Assembly (NCBI RefSeq): GCF_030758775.1
Contig: NZ_CP132384.1
Location: forward strand, 1,426,001-1,490,000
DNA from: Bifidobacterium asteroides
GTDB lineage: Bacteria; Actinomycetota; Actinomycetes; Actinomycetales; Bifidobacteriaceae
Direction: 5' to 3'
Length of the DNA stretch: 64,000 nt
Below, one piece after another: positions 43,986 to 50,657 of the stretch. Numbering within the stretch: position 1 is the first letter of the stretch; each line of letters begins with the position of its first letter. Below the pieces are notes generated by a model that worked only from the letters and a program-made list of their open reading frames with translations, searched no databases and had not been told where the DNA came from. A program made the translations under genes and the position numbers.

Positions 43986-44263
43986 GACTGCCACCTCGGG
44001 TCAGGCCCAGGCACCCGGTGCGGCCACTTTTTGCCATACCAGTCGTAATGCCAGTGGTCCGAGCAATAGTCTTTGCCTGTGGTTGGGTCGTGCATGAATT
44101 CTTTGTCGGAAAAGTCGTCGTATTCCTCGTCGGGCAGGTAGGCCCATTGGCGGACAGCCTCCTCATAGGTGGCGTTCCCGTCGTACAGGTCGTTCTGCGC
44201 GGTTTCTTCGCAGTCAGGCCAGTCGCAGGCGAGGCGATGGTAGGTCAGCACGCGGTCGCTCAT
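43982..44263 (-). CDS. Small CxWPxC / YCxxHWH zinc-motif protein
   Basis: 93 residues. CDWPDCEETAQNDL at residue 13 and DYCSDHWHYDWYGKKW near residue 65, separated by an acidic insert. Paralogue of 43378-43638. AAGGAATC precedes ATG 44263, which overlaps the upstream stop as ATGA. Confidence 0.68.
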   Translation of the reverse strand: MSDRVLTYHRLACDWPDCEETAQNDLYDGNATYEEAVRQWAYLPDEEYDDFSDKEFMHDPTTGKDYCSDHWHYDWYGKKWPHRVPGPDPRWQS

Positions 44264-44664
44264 GATTCCTTCTCGCCGGGTTTGTACCTGTCGGGGTAGG
44301 CGGCTCCGAGCAGCTCGGCTACATGCTCGTAGGCGCGCTCCAAGCCGATGCTGTGGTCCTTTGCATAATCCTCGACATCGTATTTCGTCAGGCATTCCTC
44401 GGGCAGCTCACCTGCAGGGTCCTGGATGCCGGTGATCCACCATCCGTGCCGGAGCATGGCCATCAACGCGTCAGGGCCATTAGGATCGTCGTACTCGTCC
44501 AGCCAAGGCACCCTTTGGGCGCGCACCTTCGTAAAGTCGGCGGTGAAGTTGTTGAACTCGTACTGCGCCTTGGCCTGGCCGACGGTGTCAGCTCGGACCA
44601 CCATGCCGTTCTCGGAATCCTCATCATCTCCGAAAAGCGCGTACGTCTTGCCTGTCCTGCTCAT
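44260..44664 (-). CDS. Acidic phage protein, unknown
   Basis: 134 residues (TYALFGDDEDSENGMVVRAD, AQYEFNNFTADFTKVRAQRV, VEDYAKDHSIGLERAYEHVA). GAGGTGCAGC precedes the ATG. Overlaps neighbours at both ends. No family recognised. Confidence 0.65.
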   Translation of the reverse strand: MSRTGKTYALFGDDEDSENGMVVRADTVGQAKAQYEFNNFTADFTKVRAQRVPWLDEYDDPNGPDALMAMLRHGWWITGIQDPAGELPEECLTKYDVEDYAKDHSIGLERAYEHVAELLGAAYPDRYKPGEKES

Positions 44665-45173
44665 GCTGCACCTCCTAAAGTTTCTTTCAGGCTCATGGCC
44701 CCGATCTGCTCCTGTCCCCTGCCGGCGAAGTAATGCCGCTTCGGACGGGGCTTGGCGGGCTTGGGCGCTTCGATCGCCTGCCTGTGCGCGGCCTCCACAG
44801 CCAATTCGTGCGCCTCCTGGACAGGCGTGCCCTGCTCCGTCTCCCGGATCAGCCTGCGCCGGTAGGCGAGCGCCTGGTCCGAGCTGATGCCGGCCTGGTC
44901 CATGAGCCGGCCGATCTGCGCCTGCTCGGGGATGCGGGCCGCACGCATCCGTTTGGTGAGGATGTTCACGTCGCCGGAGCGCATCCAGTCGGTGCCCGGG
45001 TGGGAGCCGTAAAACTGCTCCACGGCGGCGAGCGCGTCCTGGGGGTTGACCCGGTCGTCCAGCTCATGCCAGAACTGTTGGGCGTCCGTGTCGTCGAAGG
45101 GGGCGTTGCCGTGGTGGCTCATGATCTTCGCGTACACCAGGGCCGCCTCCGAGTATTTGATCCGCTTGCTCAT
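44661..45173 (-). CDS. Phage replication-associated protein, possible helicase loader
   Basis: 170 residues. The N-terminal helical part (EAALVYAKIMSHHGNAPFDD, WHELDDRVNPQDALAAVEQF) resembles proteins encoded after replication initiators in Gram-positive phages. Overlaps the initiator stop as ATGA. The loader role is inferred from position only. Confidence 0.6.
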   Translation of the reverse strand: MSKRIKYSEAALVYAKIMSHHGNAPFDDTDAQQFWHELDDRVNPQDALAAVEQFYGSHPGTDWMRSGDVNILTKRMRAARIPEQAQIGRLMDQAGISSDQALAYRRRLIRETEQGTPVQEAHELAVEAAHRQAIEAPKPAKPRPKRHYFAGRGQEQIGAMSLKETLGGAA

Positions 45174-46060
45174 GCGGTCGGCTCCTTTCCTGCCTGCTGT
45201 TGGCGTTCCTGCTCCTGGTCCAGGGCCAGGGCGCGTGCCACGACCTGCCGGTTGTGGTCCAGGTTCTGCTGGCTTCGGCTGGTTGTCTGGCCTGGTTGGC
45301 GCGCTCGCGGTTTGGGTTTGTTCTTCCAGCCGCCGGCTCTCAGCCAGTTGCCCAGGGTGGGCACGTACTGGGGGTCGCGGTGTTCGTTGGCGAGGATCTG
45401 CGCGCCGTTGAGGAGGGCGGCGAAGCTGGTGTGCGGGCTCTTGCGGTGCAGGACGCGCTTGAGCTCTCGGAGGCCGTCGTCGGGGTTGTCGTGGTTCGGG
45501 TAGATGCTCATGATCTGCTCGTACTCACGGGTGGGCTGCGATGAGGGCTGCCGGTATTCGGGCTCGTCGTCGCTCCCGCCCCCCGCTGGGGGGCTGTAGG
45601 GGGATTTATCGTTAGATAAATCTTCTTGTGTTCTTGTGTTCTTGTGTTTTGTCCGACTCAGGTCGGATTCATCCGTCTGAATGCCGTCTGAATCTTCATT
45701 CTTGTTGTCTGAATGGTGGCTGTGTTTGCGTTTCCGGTAGTCTTCGGCGTTCTTTTCGCGCTTCTTCTCCACCTGGTCGCGCCGGTTGTTGTGCTCCGTG
45801 TAGTCGTGGATCACATAGTCGTCGCCGACCTGCTTCAGCAGCCCGGCATCGCGCATCGCCTCTATCTCAACGTCCGTGACCCCAAGCACGTAGCGCATGT
45901 CACGGCCGGGAATCCGTCCGTCCGTCAGATTGTCCGAACAGTAGGCGATAGCAAAAACAAAAGCCCCTACCGCTGACGGGCAGCAAGCACGCAGCTGGCG
46001 GATCTTGCCGTTCATATAGAAGTCGTTCTTAAGCTTCGCATATCCCTTTCTAACCGGCAT
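45170..46060 (-). CDS. Phage replication initiator (replisome organiser)
   Basis: 296 residues. A DUF4373/Lin1244-type N-terminal winged helix (GYAKLKNDFYMNGKIRQLRA, VLGVTDVEIEAMRDAGLL, DYVIHDYTEHNN) leads to a hydrophilic linker of about 80 residues. A DnaD-like C-terminal part follows (YPNHDNPDDGLRELKRVLHR, YVPTLGNWLRAGGWK). The linker DNA is AT-rich and repeat-dense, as when an origin lies within an initiator gene. AAAGG precedes the ATG. Confidence 0.78.
   Translation of the reverse strand: MPVRKGYAKLKNDFYMNGKIRQLRACCPSAVGAFVFAIAYCSDNLTDGRIPGRDMRYVLGVTDVEIEAMRDAGLLKQVGDDYVIHDYTEHNNRRDQVEKKREKNAEDYRKRKHSHHSDNKNEDSDGIQTDESDLSRTKHKNTRTQEDLSNDKSPYSPPAGGGSDDEPEYRQPSSQPTREYEQIMSIYPNHDNPDDGLRELKRVLHRKSPHTSFAALLNGAQILANEHRDPQYVPTLGNWLRAGGWKNKPKPRARQPGQTTSRSQQNLDHNRQVVARALALDQEQERQQQAGKEPTA
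45603..45714. repeat. Iteron-like repeats, candidate phage replication origin
   Basis: Seen in order: inverted repeat GATTTATC-GTTA-GATAAATC (45603-45622), three tandem TTCTTGTG (45623-45646), inverted repeat CCGAC-TCAG-GTCGG (45653-45666), and GTCTGAAT at 45675, 45686 and 45707 (spacings 11 and 21). All lie within the linker-coding part of the initiator gene. Confidence 0.6.
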
Positions 46061-46442
46061 GACGGTAGCCTTTCTTCCTGCGCCGAAGGCAGCCGCAGCT
46101 TCTCGTGAAGCCGTGGACCAAATTGTTGCCGGCGTAGACCCCAGTACTCCCGCAGTCGCACCGGCAGGACCACATGATCAGCCGGCCTCGTTTGCCCGCA
46201 TACCCAAGCACGGTCAGCCTCCCGTACCTCCTGCCAGTCAGATCCATGATGGCTCGCCGGCAGTCCGGCACCCGGATCATGGGCGTGGGCTGCCTGTGCA
46301 GGCTGAGCACGTCACCCCTGGATGCACGCCCCCCACGCCTGGGGTCAACCCAGTGCAGGCGACGCTCATACTCCCGCCTTGTGAAAGTCGGCTCGCGCAA
46401 CGTCCGGGCGACCATCATGGTCTGCTCGTCAAGCCATGTCAT
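46050..46442 (-). CDS. Homing-endonuclease-type DNA-binding protein (AP2/HNH-associated)
   Basis: 130 residues. The C-terminal 60 show the pattern DLTGRRYGRLTVLGYAGKRG, WSCRCDCGSTGVYAG and TRSCGCLRR, typical of the Cys-rich N-terminal domain of phage AP2/HNH homing proteins. No nuclease domain follows, so it may be a remnant or a stand-alone binder. ATG 46442 follows GGGAGGACACC. Confidence 0.65.
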   Translation of the reverse strand: MTWLDEQTMMVARTLREPTFTRREYERRLHWVDPRRGGRASRGDVLSLHRQPTPMIRVPDCRRAIMDLTGRRYGRLTVLGYAGKRGRLIMWSCRCDCGSTGVYAGNNLVHGFTRSCGCLRRRKKGYRHAG

Positions 46443-46515
46443 GGTGTCCTCCCATCCAGGCGAGCAGGACCGCCGCAGCCAGTAGAACCAAGGTCTGCAG
46501 ATCATCCGTGCTCAT
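46429..46515 (-). CDS. Very small one-helix membrane peptide
   Basis: 28 residues with one hydrophobic helix (LQTLVLLAAAVLLAWMGG). Its ATG overlaps the previous stop as ATGA and its end overlaps the next gene, so it fits the coupled chain. Otherwise unsupported. Confidence 0.4.
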   Translation of the reverse strand: MSTDDLQTLVLLAAAVLLAWMGGHHDMA

Positions 46516-46925
46516 GACGCGGCCTCCGGGTAGATCCTGGTCTCGATACCTGCCGCCACAGCACGCCGGACCATGTCCCAAGTGCCCAGGCTCGGCCCAT
46601 CAGCCGCCGCGTTCGGCATGGCAATGCACAGATCAGCCCCATGGTCCACCATGGCCTGGTTACTCAGCTCCACGGCGTCATCAGGGTGGCTTTCGAAGTC
46701 AGCCGGGTAAGTCTCGACCGCCATGGCAGTGTGTACCGCCAGATCGCGGGCCATGGCATCCACCCCATCCGGGCAGCCACCCTGGATGATGACCACACGG
46801 CGGTTTTGCACAAGCGGAACCGGCACAGTACGAAGCCCGGCGAAGATGGCCTCAGCCAGAGTGCGACAGTCCCGGTTCCCGCAACGCTTGCGTCCGCCAG
46901 TGACGATGATGCGCATGTCACGCAT
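46512..46925 (-). CDS. DUF2493 / SLOG-family nucleotide-binding protein
   Basis: 137 residues. IIVTGGRKRCGN at the start and VVIIQGGCPDGVDAMARDLA with VETYPADFE give the Rossmann-like YspA/DUF2493 pattern. SLOG proteins bind or make nucleotide-derived ligands; the role in phages is unknown. ATG 46925 has GAGGAGGTCGGCC. Confidence 0.8.
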   Translation of the reverse strand: MRDMRIIVTGGRKRCGNRDCRTLAEAIFAGLRTVPVPLVQNRRVVIIQGGCPDGVDAMARDLAVHTAMAVETYPADFESHPDDAVELSNQAMVDHGADLCIAMPNAAADGPSLGTWDMVRRAVAAGIETRIYPEAAS

Positions 46926-47295
46926 GGCCGACCTCCTCGTCTTCTGCTCCTGCGAGCCGGGCGAGGGTGTCCAGGTCCATGAGCACGTACTGGTCGCCCA
47001 TATGCGTGGCGCCCATGCCTGGACGGTGGAAGACCACTATCCCGTAGTCGGCTCCGGCGTTCACGGCCTCCTGCCTGGCCTGGTCCATCCAGTCCGCGAG
47101 CGCGAAGCGTTTCTTGTTCTTGCACTCCAGGATCAGGCTTCTGGTGTGGATGTACAGACCTTTGATGTCGCCTTCGTCCGCGTTGCCGTGGAGGGCCTCC
47201 CGGTGGATCATGCCCTCCGGGTCGCCGATACGGGCGCGCAGGTAGTCCAGGACGGCGGTCTCGTATCTGGTGCCTTTGTCTTTCTGCCTGCTCAT
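46918..47295 (-). CDS. PD-(D/E)XK nuclease, Holliday junction resolvase type
   Basis: 125 residues. GTRYETAVLDYL, ALHGNADEGDIKG (Asp) and LILECKNKKR (Glu-x-Lys) form the nuclease core, followed by DWMDQARQEAVNAGADYGIV. Likely cuts branched recombination or replication intermediates. ATG 47295 overlaps the preceding stop as ATGA. Confidence 0.78.
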   Translation of the reverse strand: MSRQKDKGTRYETAVLDYLRARIGDPEGMIHREALHGNADEGDIKGLYIHTRSLILECKNKKRFALADWMDQARQEAVNAGADYGIVVFHRPGMGATHMGDQYVLMDLDTLARLAGAEDEEVGHA

Positions 47296-47459
47296 GCCTG
47301 CTCCCTTTCGTGGTTGGCCTGTACGATCTGCCAGAGCATTTCGCTGGCCACGCGCCTCCGGTAGGACTGCCTCTCGGGGCTGTAACCCATGGCCGGGCGC
47401 GGGATGAGGCTGAGGCCGGAGCGTGACGGGCACAGGACGGCGTTGACCGCGTCGAGCAT
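47292..47459 (-). CDS. C-terminal part of a split nuclease-like protein
   Basis: From ATG 47459 this reads 55 residues (LDAVNAVLCPSRSGLSLIPR onward). The same frame stays open upstream through DGDRNYLVCPLSLYEQLKEQ and joins the preceding gene if one base at its stop is skipped. It is therefore probably the second half of that protein. Its stop overlaps the resolvase start as ATGA. Confidence 0.55.
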   Translation of the reverse strand: MLDAVNAVLCPSRSGLSLIPRPAMGYSPERQSYRRRVASEMLWQIVQANHEREQA

Positions 47460-47523
47460 GATCTTCTGCTCTTTCAGCTGCTCGTACAGGCTGAGGGGGC
47501 AGACCAGGTAGTTGCGGTCGCCA

Positions 47524-47757
47524 TCAGAAGGTCAAGCCGTTGCCCGACGTGAAGTCCGCCATGCAGCTTTTGACCTCGTAACAGACGAAAGTCCCCAACT
47601 CGACGCTGGCCGGCTCCACCGCATAGTTGGGGGTGAAGGGTTTGAAGCCCACGTAGTCAATGCGCCGCTCCTGCGGGGTCCCCTTGTCGAAGCTCACCTC
47701 GGAAGCCCAGTAGTAATGCCTGTATGTGAGCCGGCGTTCAACCAGCCGTCCGAGCAT
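47524..47757 (-). CDS. N-terminal part of a nuclease-like protein (EVK motif)
   Basis: 77 residues from ATG 47757 (GGAG nine bases upstream). RRIDYVGFKPFTP and VCYEVKSCMADFTSGNG resemble the PD-(D/E)XK core found in MmcB-like and related phage proteins. The frame ends at TTC TGA (stop 47526-47524); reading TTC-(T)-GAT continues into DGDRNYLVCP. A +1 shift, a mutation or a base-call error would explain it. An in-frame ATG at 47805 is less likely. Confidence 0.65.
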   Translation of the reverse strand: MLGRLVERRLTYRHYYWASEVSFDKGTPQERRIDYVGFKPFTPNYAVEPASVELGTFVCYEVKSCMADFTSGNGLTF

Positions 47758-47785
47758 CGCCGTCGTCTCCTTACGCGACTTCGGG

Positions 47786-48262
47786 TCAGAATTCGGGCTC
47801 GTCATTGCCGGCTCCTCCCCATGGGTCCTGCGGCGGCAGGGTCGAATCCTGCGCCTGCCGGCCGCCGTTGCCGTTGCTGTTGCTGGTCGGGTTCTTCGTC
47901 ACCTGGGCGGTGTTCCGGGTCAGAGCCGGCCCGATCTCGTCCAGGTGCAGCTCCATCACGCTCCGGTTGTTGCCGTCCCTGTCCTGGTAGGAGCGTTGCA
48001 CCAGCCTGCCGTGGGCGATCACCCGCATCCCCTTGGACAGGCTGGCCTGGATGTTCGAAGCCATGGGACTGTAGGTGGAGTCCCAGGCCGAGCAGCGCAT
48101 GAACAGCGCCTCCCCGTCCACCCACAGGCTCGTGTTCCGGTCGTACTGTCTGGGCGTGGATGCGATGGTCAGGTTCGCCACCGTGCCTCCGTTGGACGTG
48201 GTGCGCAGCACCGGGTCGGCTGTCAGATTGCCCACCACCGTCAGATACGTGTCTCCAGCCAT
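47786..48262 (-). CDS. ssb: Single-stranded DNA-binding protein
   Basis: 158 residues with an OB fold (YLTVVGNLTADPVLRTTSNG, WDSTYSPMASNIQASLSKG, VIAHGRLVQRSYQDRDG), a Gln/Asn/Gly-rich linker and the acidic C-terminal tip GNDEPEF. Protects ssDNA in phage replication and recombination. AGGAGGAAGTGAC precedes ATG 48262. Confidence 0.92.
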   Translation of the reverse strand: MAGDTYLTVVGNLTADPVLRTTSNGGTVANLTIASTPRQYDRNTSLWVDGEALFMRCSAWDSTYSPMASNIQASLSKGMRVIAHGRLVQRSYQDRDGNNRSVMELHLDEIGPALTRNTAQVTKNPTSNSNGNGGRQAQDSTLPPQDPWGGAGNDEPEF

Positions 48263-48263
48263 G

Positions 48264-48473
48264 TCACTTCCTCCTATGGGATCTGGAATTTCCGGTATCA
48301 CCCTTCACCTGGTGGAGCCGGGTGATTGCGTGTCTGTCTTCCGCCTCCTGGTTGCACATGAACCCGTGCCATCTGGCGCGAGCGCAGGATGAGGAATGGC
48401 ATTGGTCGCACACTCCTGTGGAGTTGTGCGTGCAGTATTCGCATCGGCAGCCGGGGCTGGTGGACAGGCTCAT
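48264..48473 (-). CDS. Cys-rich small zinc-binding protein
   Basis: 69 residues with CRCEYCTHNSTGVCDQCHSS followed by CARARWHGFMC, probably two small zinc sites. GGGAGG precedes ATG 48473, which overlaps the previous stop as ATGA. Lies just before ssb. Unknown role. Confidence 0.6.
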   Translation of the reverse strand: MSLSTSPGCRCEYCTHNSTGVCDQCHSSSCARARWHGFMCNQEAEDRHAITRLHQVKGDTGNSRSHRRK

Positions 48474-48745
48474 GACCGGGCCTCCCTGCTGTGTTCGGGG
48501 CAGTGGCAGCGTGGGTGCAGCCGGGTGTCGCGCGTCCACCCGTAGTGGGTGGCGCCCAGGTCGAAGGCCGTCATGGCGTCGTCGAACCCGCAGACCAGGT
48601 GGTCTTCCCCGCCGGCTGCTCCGTCGAAGACGTGCCCGTCCGCGTGGATGGTTATATGACGGTCGCAGCCCGTATGATCGCAGTCGAAGCGCCAGCCCTC
48701 CTCCGGGACGTGCGTGGTGTACCCCTTAACATGGCTCATGCTCAT
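48470..48745 (-). CDS. Small Cys/His-motif phage protein
   Basis: 91 residues. FDCDHTGCDRHITIH near residue 20, CGFDDAMTAFDLGATHYGW, and CHCPEHSREARS at the end. A more distant member of the CxxxxC...CPEH group seen at 43378-44263. GGAGAACGCTC precedes the ATG. Confidence 0.6.
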   Translation of the reverse strand: MSMSHVKGYTTHVPEEGWRFDCDHTGCDRHITIHADGHVFDGAAGGEDHLVCGFDDAMTAFDLGATHYGWTRDTRLHPRCHCPEHSREARS

Positions 48746-48891
48746 GAGCGTTCTCCTCTCCCCAGGCACCAGCCCCAGCCGGCCAGGGCGGCCAGGTCGA
48801 CCAGGCCAAGCTGCGGGTAGACGATGGTCCAGATGGTGCTGAACAAGCCCAGCGTGCCGCAGACGGCGGCCGCGAACAGCCATCTCATCAT
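48742..48891 (-). CDS. Small membrane protein
   Basis: 49 residues (LFAAAVCGTLGLFSTIWTIV, then LVDLAALAGWGWCLGRG), with two short hydrophobic stretches. Starts ATGATG overlapping the previous stop and ends in ATGA with the next gene. No family recognised. Confidence 0.5.
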   Translation of the reverse strand: MMRWLFAAAVCGTLGLFSTIWTIVYPQLGLVDLAALAGWGWCLGRGERS

Positions 48892-49547
48892 TCGGCCTTC
48901 CCGCTCTCAAAATGCACGGGAGTCAGAGGCACCCGGTCCAGCATCTCATCGCAGCTCATCGGGGGGATCATCGCCGCATACGGCTCCACCATCCGCCAAG
49001 GCTTGTCCTCCTTGTCGCCCGCGGCCCTCACCCAGTGGAGTCCGCCCTTGTCCTCGTAATAGCCAGACGCCGTAGGGATCGCCCCCTTGCGGCGCAGGGC
49101 GCAGGACACAAGGTACATAGGGATGCACTGCCCCAGGGGCGTATCCGTGAGGATCTGCGAGTAATACTCGCCCGGCATGATGGCTGACACCTTATACAGC
49201 CTGCCATTGGCCACCACGGCATCCCCATGGCGTAAGGGCTGATCCTCGATCTGCTTCCAGTCGCGCTCATCCCACACCAGGTCCAGACTCTTGATGCCGT
49301 CGAAAGGATGCCACTGCTCATCCTCGCTGTACCAGAGCACTTCAGGACACGGAACCGTAGTGGTCGACCCGTCGTCCCAAGTGGCCGACAGCTGTGTGCT
49401 TCCCAGCCACACGCTCTCATCAGACTGGTCATAGACGAGGCGACTGTCTATCACCGTGCCGTCATCCAACGTCACGCGCACATGCTTGCCGTCAATCCCG
49501 CCGGGCTTCAGGTGACTGTACCAGCTCGTCCTTTTCTCTTCGCTCAT
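48888..49547 (-). CDS. Tandem paralogue A, unknown phage family
   Basis: 219 residues. WYSHLKPGG with HVRVTLDDGTVI, EQWHPFDGIKSLDLVWDERD, GRLYKV and LVSCALRRKG match the next gene upstream in the same order. Unknown function. ATG 49547 has GGGAGGG; in-frame GTG 49550 also overlaps. Confidence 0.65.
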   Translation of the reverse strand: MSEEKRTSWYSHLKPGGIDGKHVRVTLDDGTVIDSRLVYDQSDESVWLGSTQLSATWDDGSTTTVPCPEVLWYSEDEQWHPFDGIKSLDLVWDERDWKQIEDQPLRHGDAVVANGRLYKVSAIMPGEYYSQILTDTPLGQCIPMYLVSCALRRKGAIPTASGYYEDKGGLHWVRAAGDKEDKPWRMVEPYAAMIPPMSCDEMLDRVPLTPVHFESGKAE

Positions 49548-50134
49548 CACGCGGCCCTCCCGTCCGAAACGGGAATCTTTGGCATCAAATACTGGACCAG
49601 ACTCTCAAACGGACCGCTGCTTTCGTGCTCCTCAGCCGCCCCCACCTTGCGCCGCAGTGCGCAGGAGATCATGGCCGTGGACACTCTGGCCGTGTGCTTC
49701 TCACCGGGGACGCGCAGCTGCCACAGGCCGCAGTCCGGCTTGTGTGAGACCAGCTCATAAATCCTACCCGACACAACGAGAGCGTCGATGGACTCGATGT
49801 CATCCAGGCCGATCCGATCCCAGTCGCGCTCGTCCCACACCAGGTCGATGCTCTTGACGCCGGTCACCGGATGCCACTGGCCGTCCTCTGCGCAAACCAG
49901 TATCGGCATATAGGCCGGCATGTGCGAGAGACTGCCACCCTGCACTACGTTGATGTTTGTAGCCATGCAGACGAATCCGGTGCATTCTCCCTTGGTATAG
50001 GCACTGCACTGGTCTTCATCGATGCTGTCGTAGCATACGGACCCTGCGACGATCGTTCCGTCGAAGAAGGTGGCCAACACATGCTGATTGCCGAAGTCCT
50101 GATATTTGAGATGGCTATACCACTTGTTGCTCAT
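49547..50134 (-). CDS. Tandem paralogue B, unknown phage family
   Basis: 195 residues. WYSHLKYQDF, HVLATFFDGTIV, GQWHPVTGVKSIDLVWDERD, GRIYEL and MISCALRRKV match paralogue A. AAGGGGAAGAACA precedes the ATG. Probably a duplication within the early operon. Confidence 0.65.
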   Translation of the reverse strand: MSNKWYSHLKYQDFGNQHVLATFFDGTIVAGSVCYDSIDEDQCSAYTKGECTGFVCMATNINVVQGGSLSHMPAYMPILVCAEDGQWHPVTGVKSIDLVWDERDWDRIGLDDIESIDALVVSGRIYELVSHKPDCGLWQLRVPGEKHTARVSTAMISCALRRKVGAAEEHESSGPFESLVQYLMPKIPVSDGRAA

Positions 50135-50384
50135 TGTTCTTCCCCTTATTGGTGTGCTTGATTGTTTTCCGTCGTCTCTTCAGCGAGCGCCGGCGGCGCC
50201 GGTGTCCGGCCTGCAGGGCGTGCATCCTGGAGTGGGTGATCAGCGCCCACAGGCTCACTTGTTCCAGGCTGTCCGCCGCATCATCCAGCAGGTCGTCCAC
50301 CTCGTCAGCGTCATAACCCTGGTGGAGCCAGCCGCGCGTGGTAAGCAGTCTGGTTCGGATCTCATGGGGTGTGATCAGAGCCAT
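50115..50384 (-). CDS. Small protein with DivIVA-like motif
   Basis: 89 residues from ATG 50384. ITPHEIRTRLLTTRGWLHQG followed by YDADEVDDLLDDAADSL resembles the N-terminal DivIVA lipid-binding and coiled-coil start, and the C terminus is very basic (RRRRRSLKRRRK). May target membrane poles or division sites, or simply be a short helical phage protein. Confidence 0.55.
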   Translation of the reverse strand: MALITPHEIRTRLLTTRGWLHQGYDADEVDDLLDDAADSLEQVSLWALITHSRMHALQAGHRRRRRSLKRRRKTIKHTNKGKNNEQQVV

Positions 50385-50472
50385 CAGACCCACCACCCCC
50401 CAGTCCGTATAGGGCGCGAGTGGCCGGGTCAAGACGCTCCAGCTCCAGCTGGGCCAGCTCTTCCCGGCTCAT
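50362..50472 (-). CDS. Possible 36-residue peptide
   Basis: SREELAQLELERLDPATRAL start and Gly-rich end, with an ATGA overlap with the upstream gene. The only support is coupling and a clean start. Confidence 0.3.
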   Translation of the reverse strand: MSREELAQLELERLDPATRALYGLGGGGSDGSDHTP

Positions 50473-50657
50473 TTGCCCGCCTCCGGCTGATCACCGTATG
50501 CAAATTTGTCTACGATTGCGTCAAGATTCTTCGGACGGTAGTAGTTGCTTTTGCCCAGGCGGATTGCATGGTCACCGAAGTATTTCCTGAAGGTCCGCTC
50601 CGGAAGACCGCCTACATACTCCTGGGCCTCGTCTTCACGCAAGAGTGCCTTGTTCAT
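50469..50657 (-). CDS. Small HTH/excisionase-like protein
   Basis: 62 residues, basic, with EDEAQEYVGGLPERTFRKYF and SNYYRPKNLDAIVDKF resembling short excisionase or MerR-type binding folds. GGAGGGCCGC precedes the ATG. Directly downstream of the antirepressor. Confidence 0.55.
   Translation of the reverse strand: MNKALLREDEAQEYVGGLPERTFRKYFGDHAIRLGKSNYYRPKNLDAIVDKFAYGDQPEAGK

Noticed and set aside
47524-47530. Classical prfB-type +1 frameshift signal
   Set aside because: The codon before UGA is UUC, not CUU, and no upstream Shine-Dalgarno-like stimulator is placed right; a mutation remains as likely.
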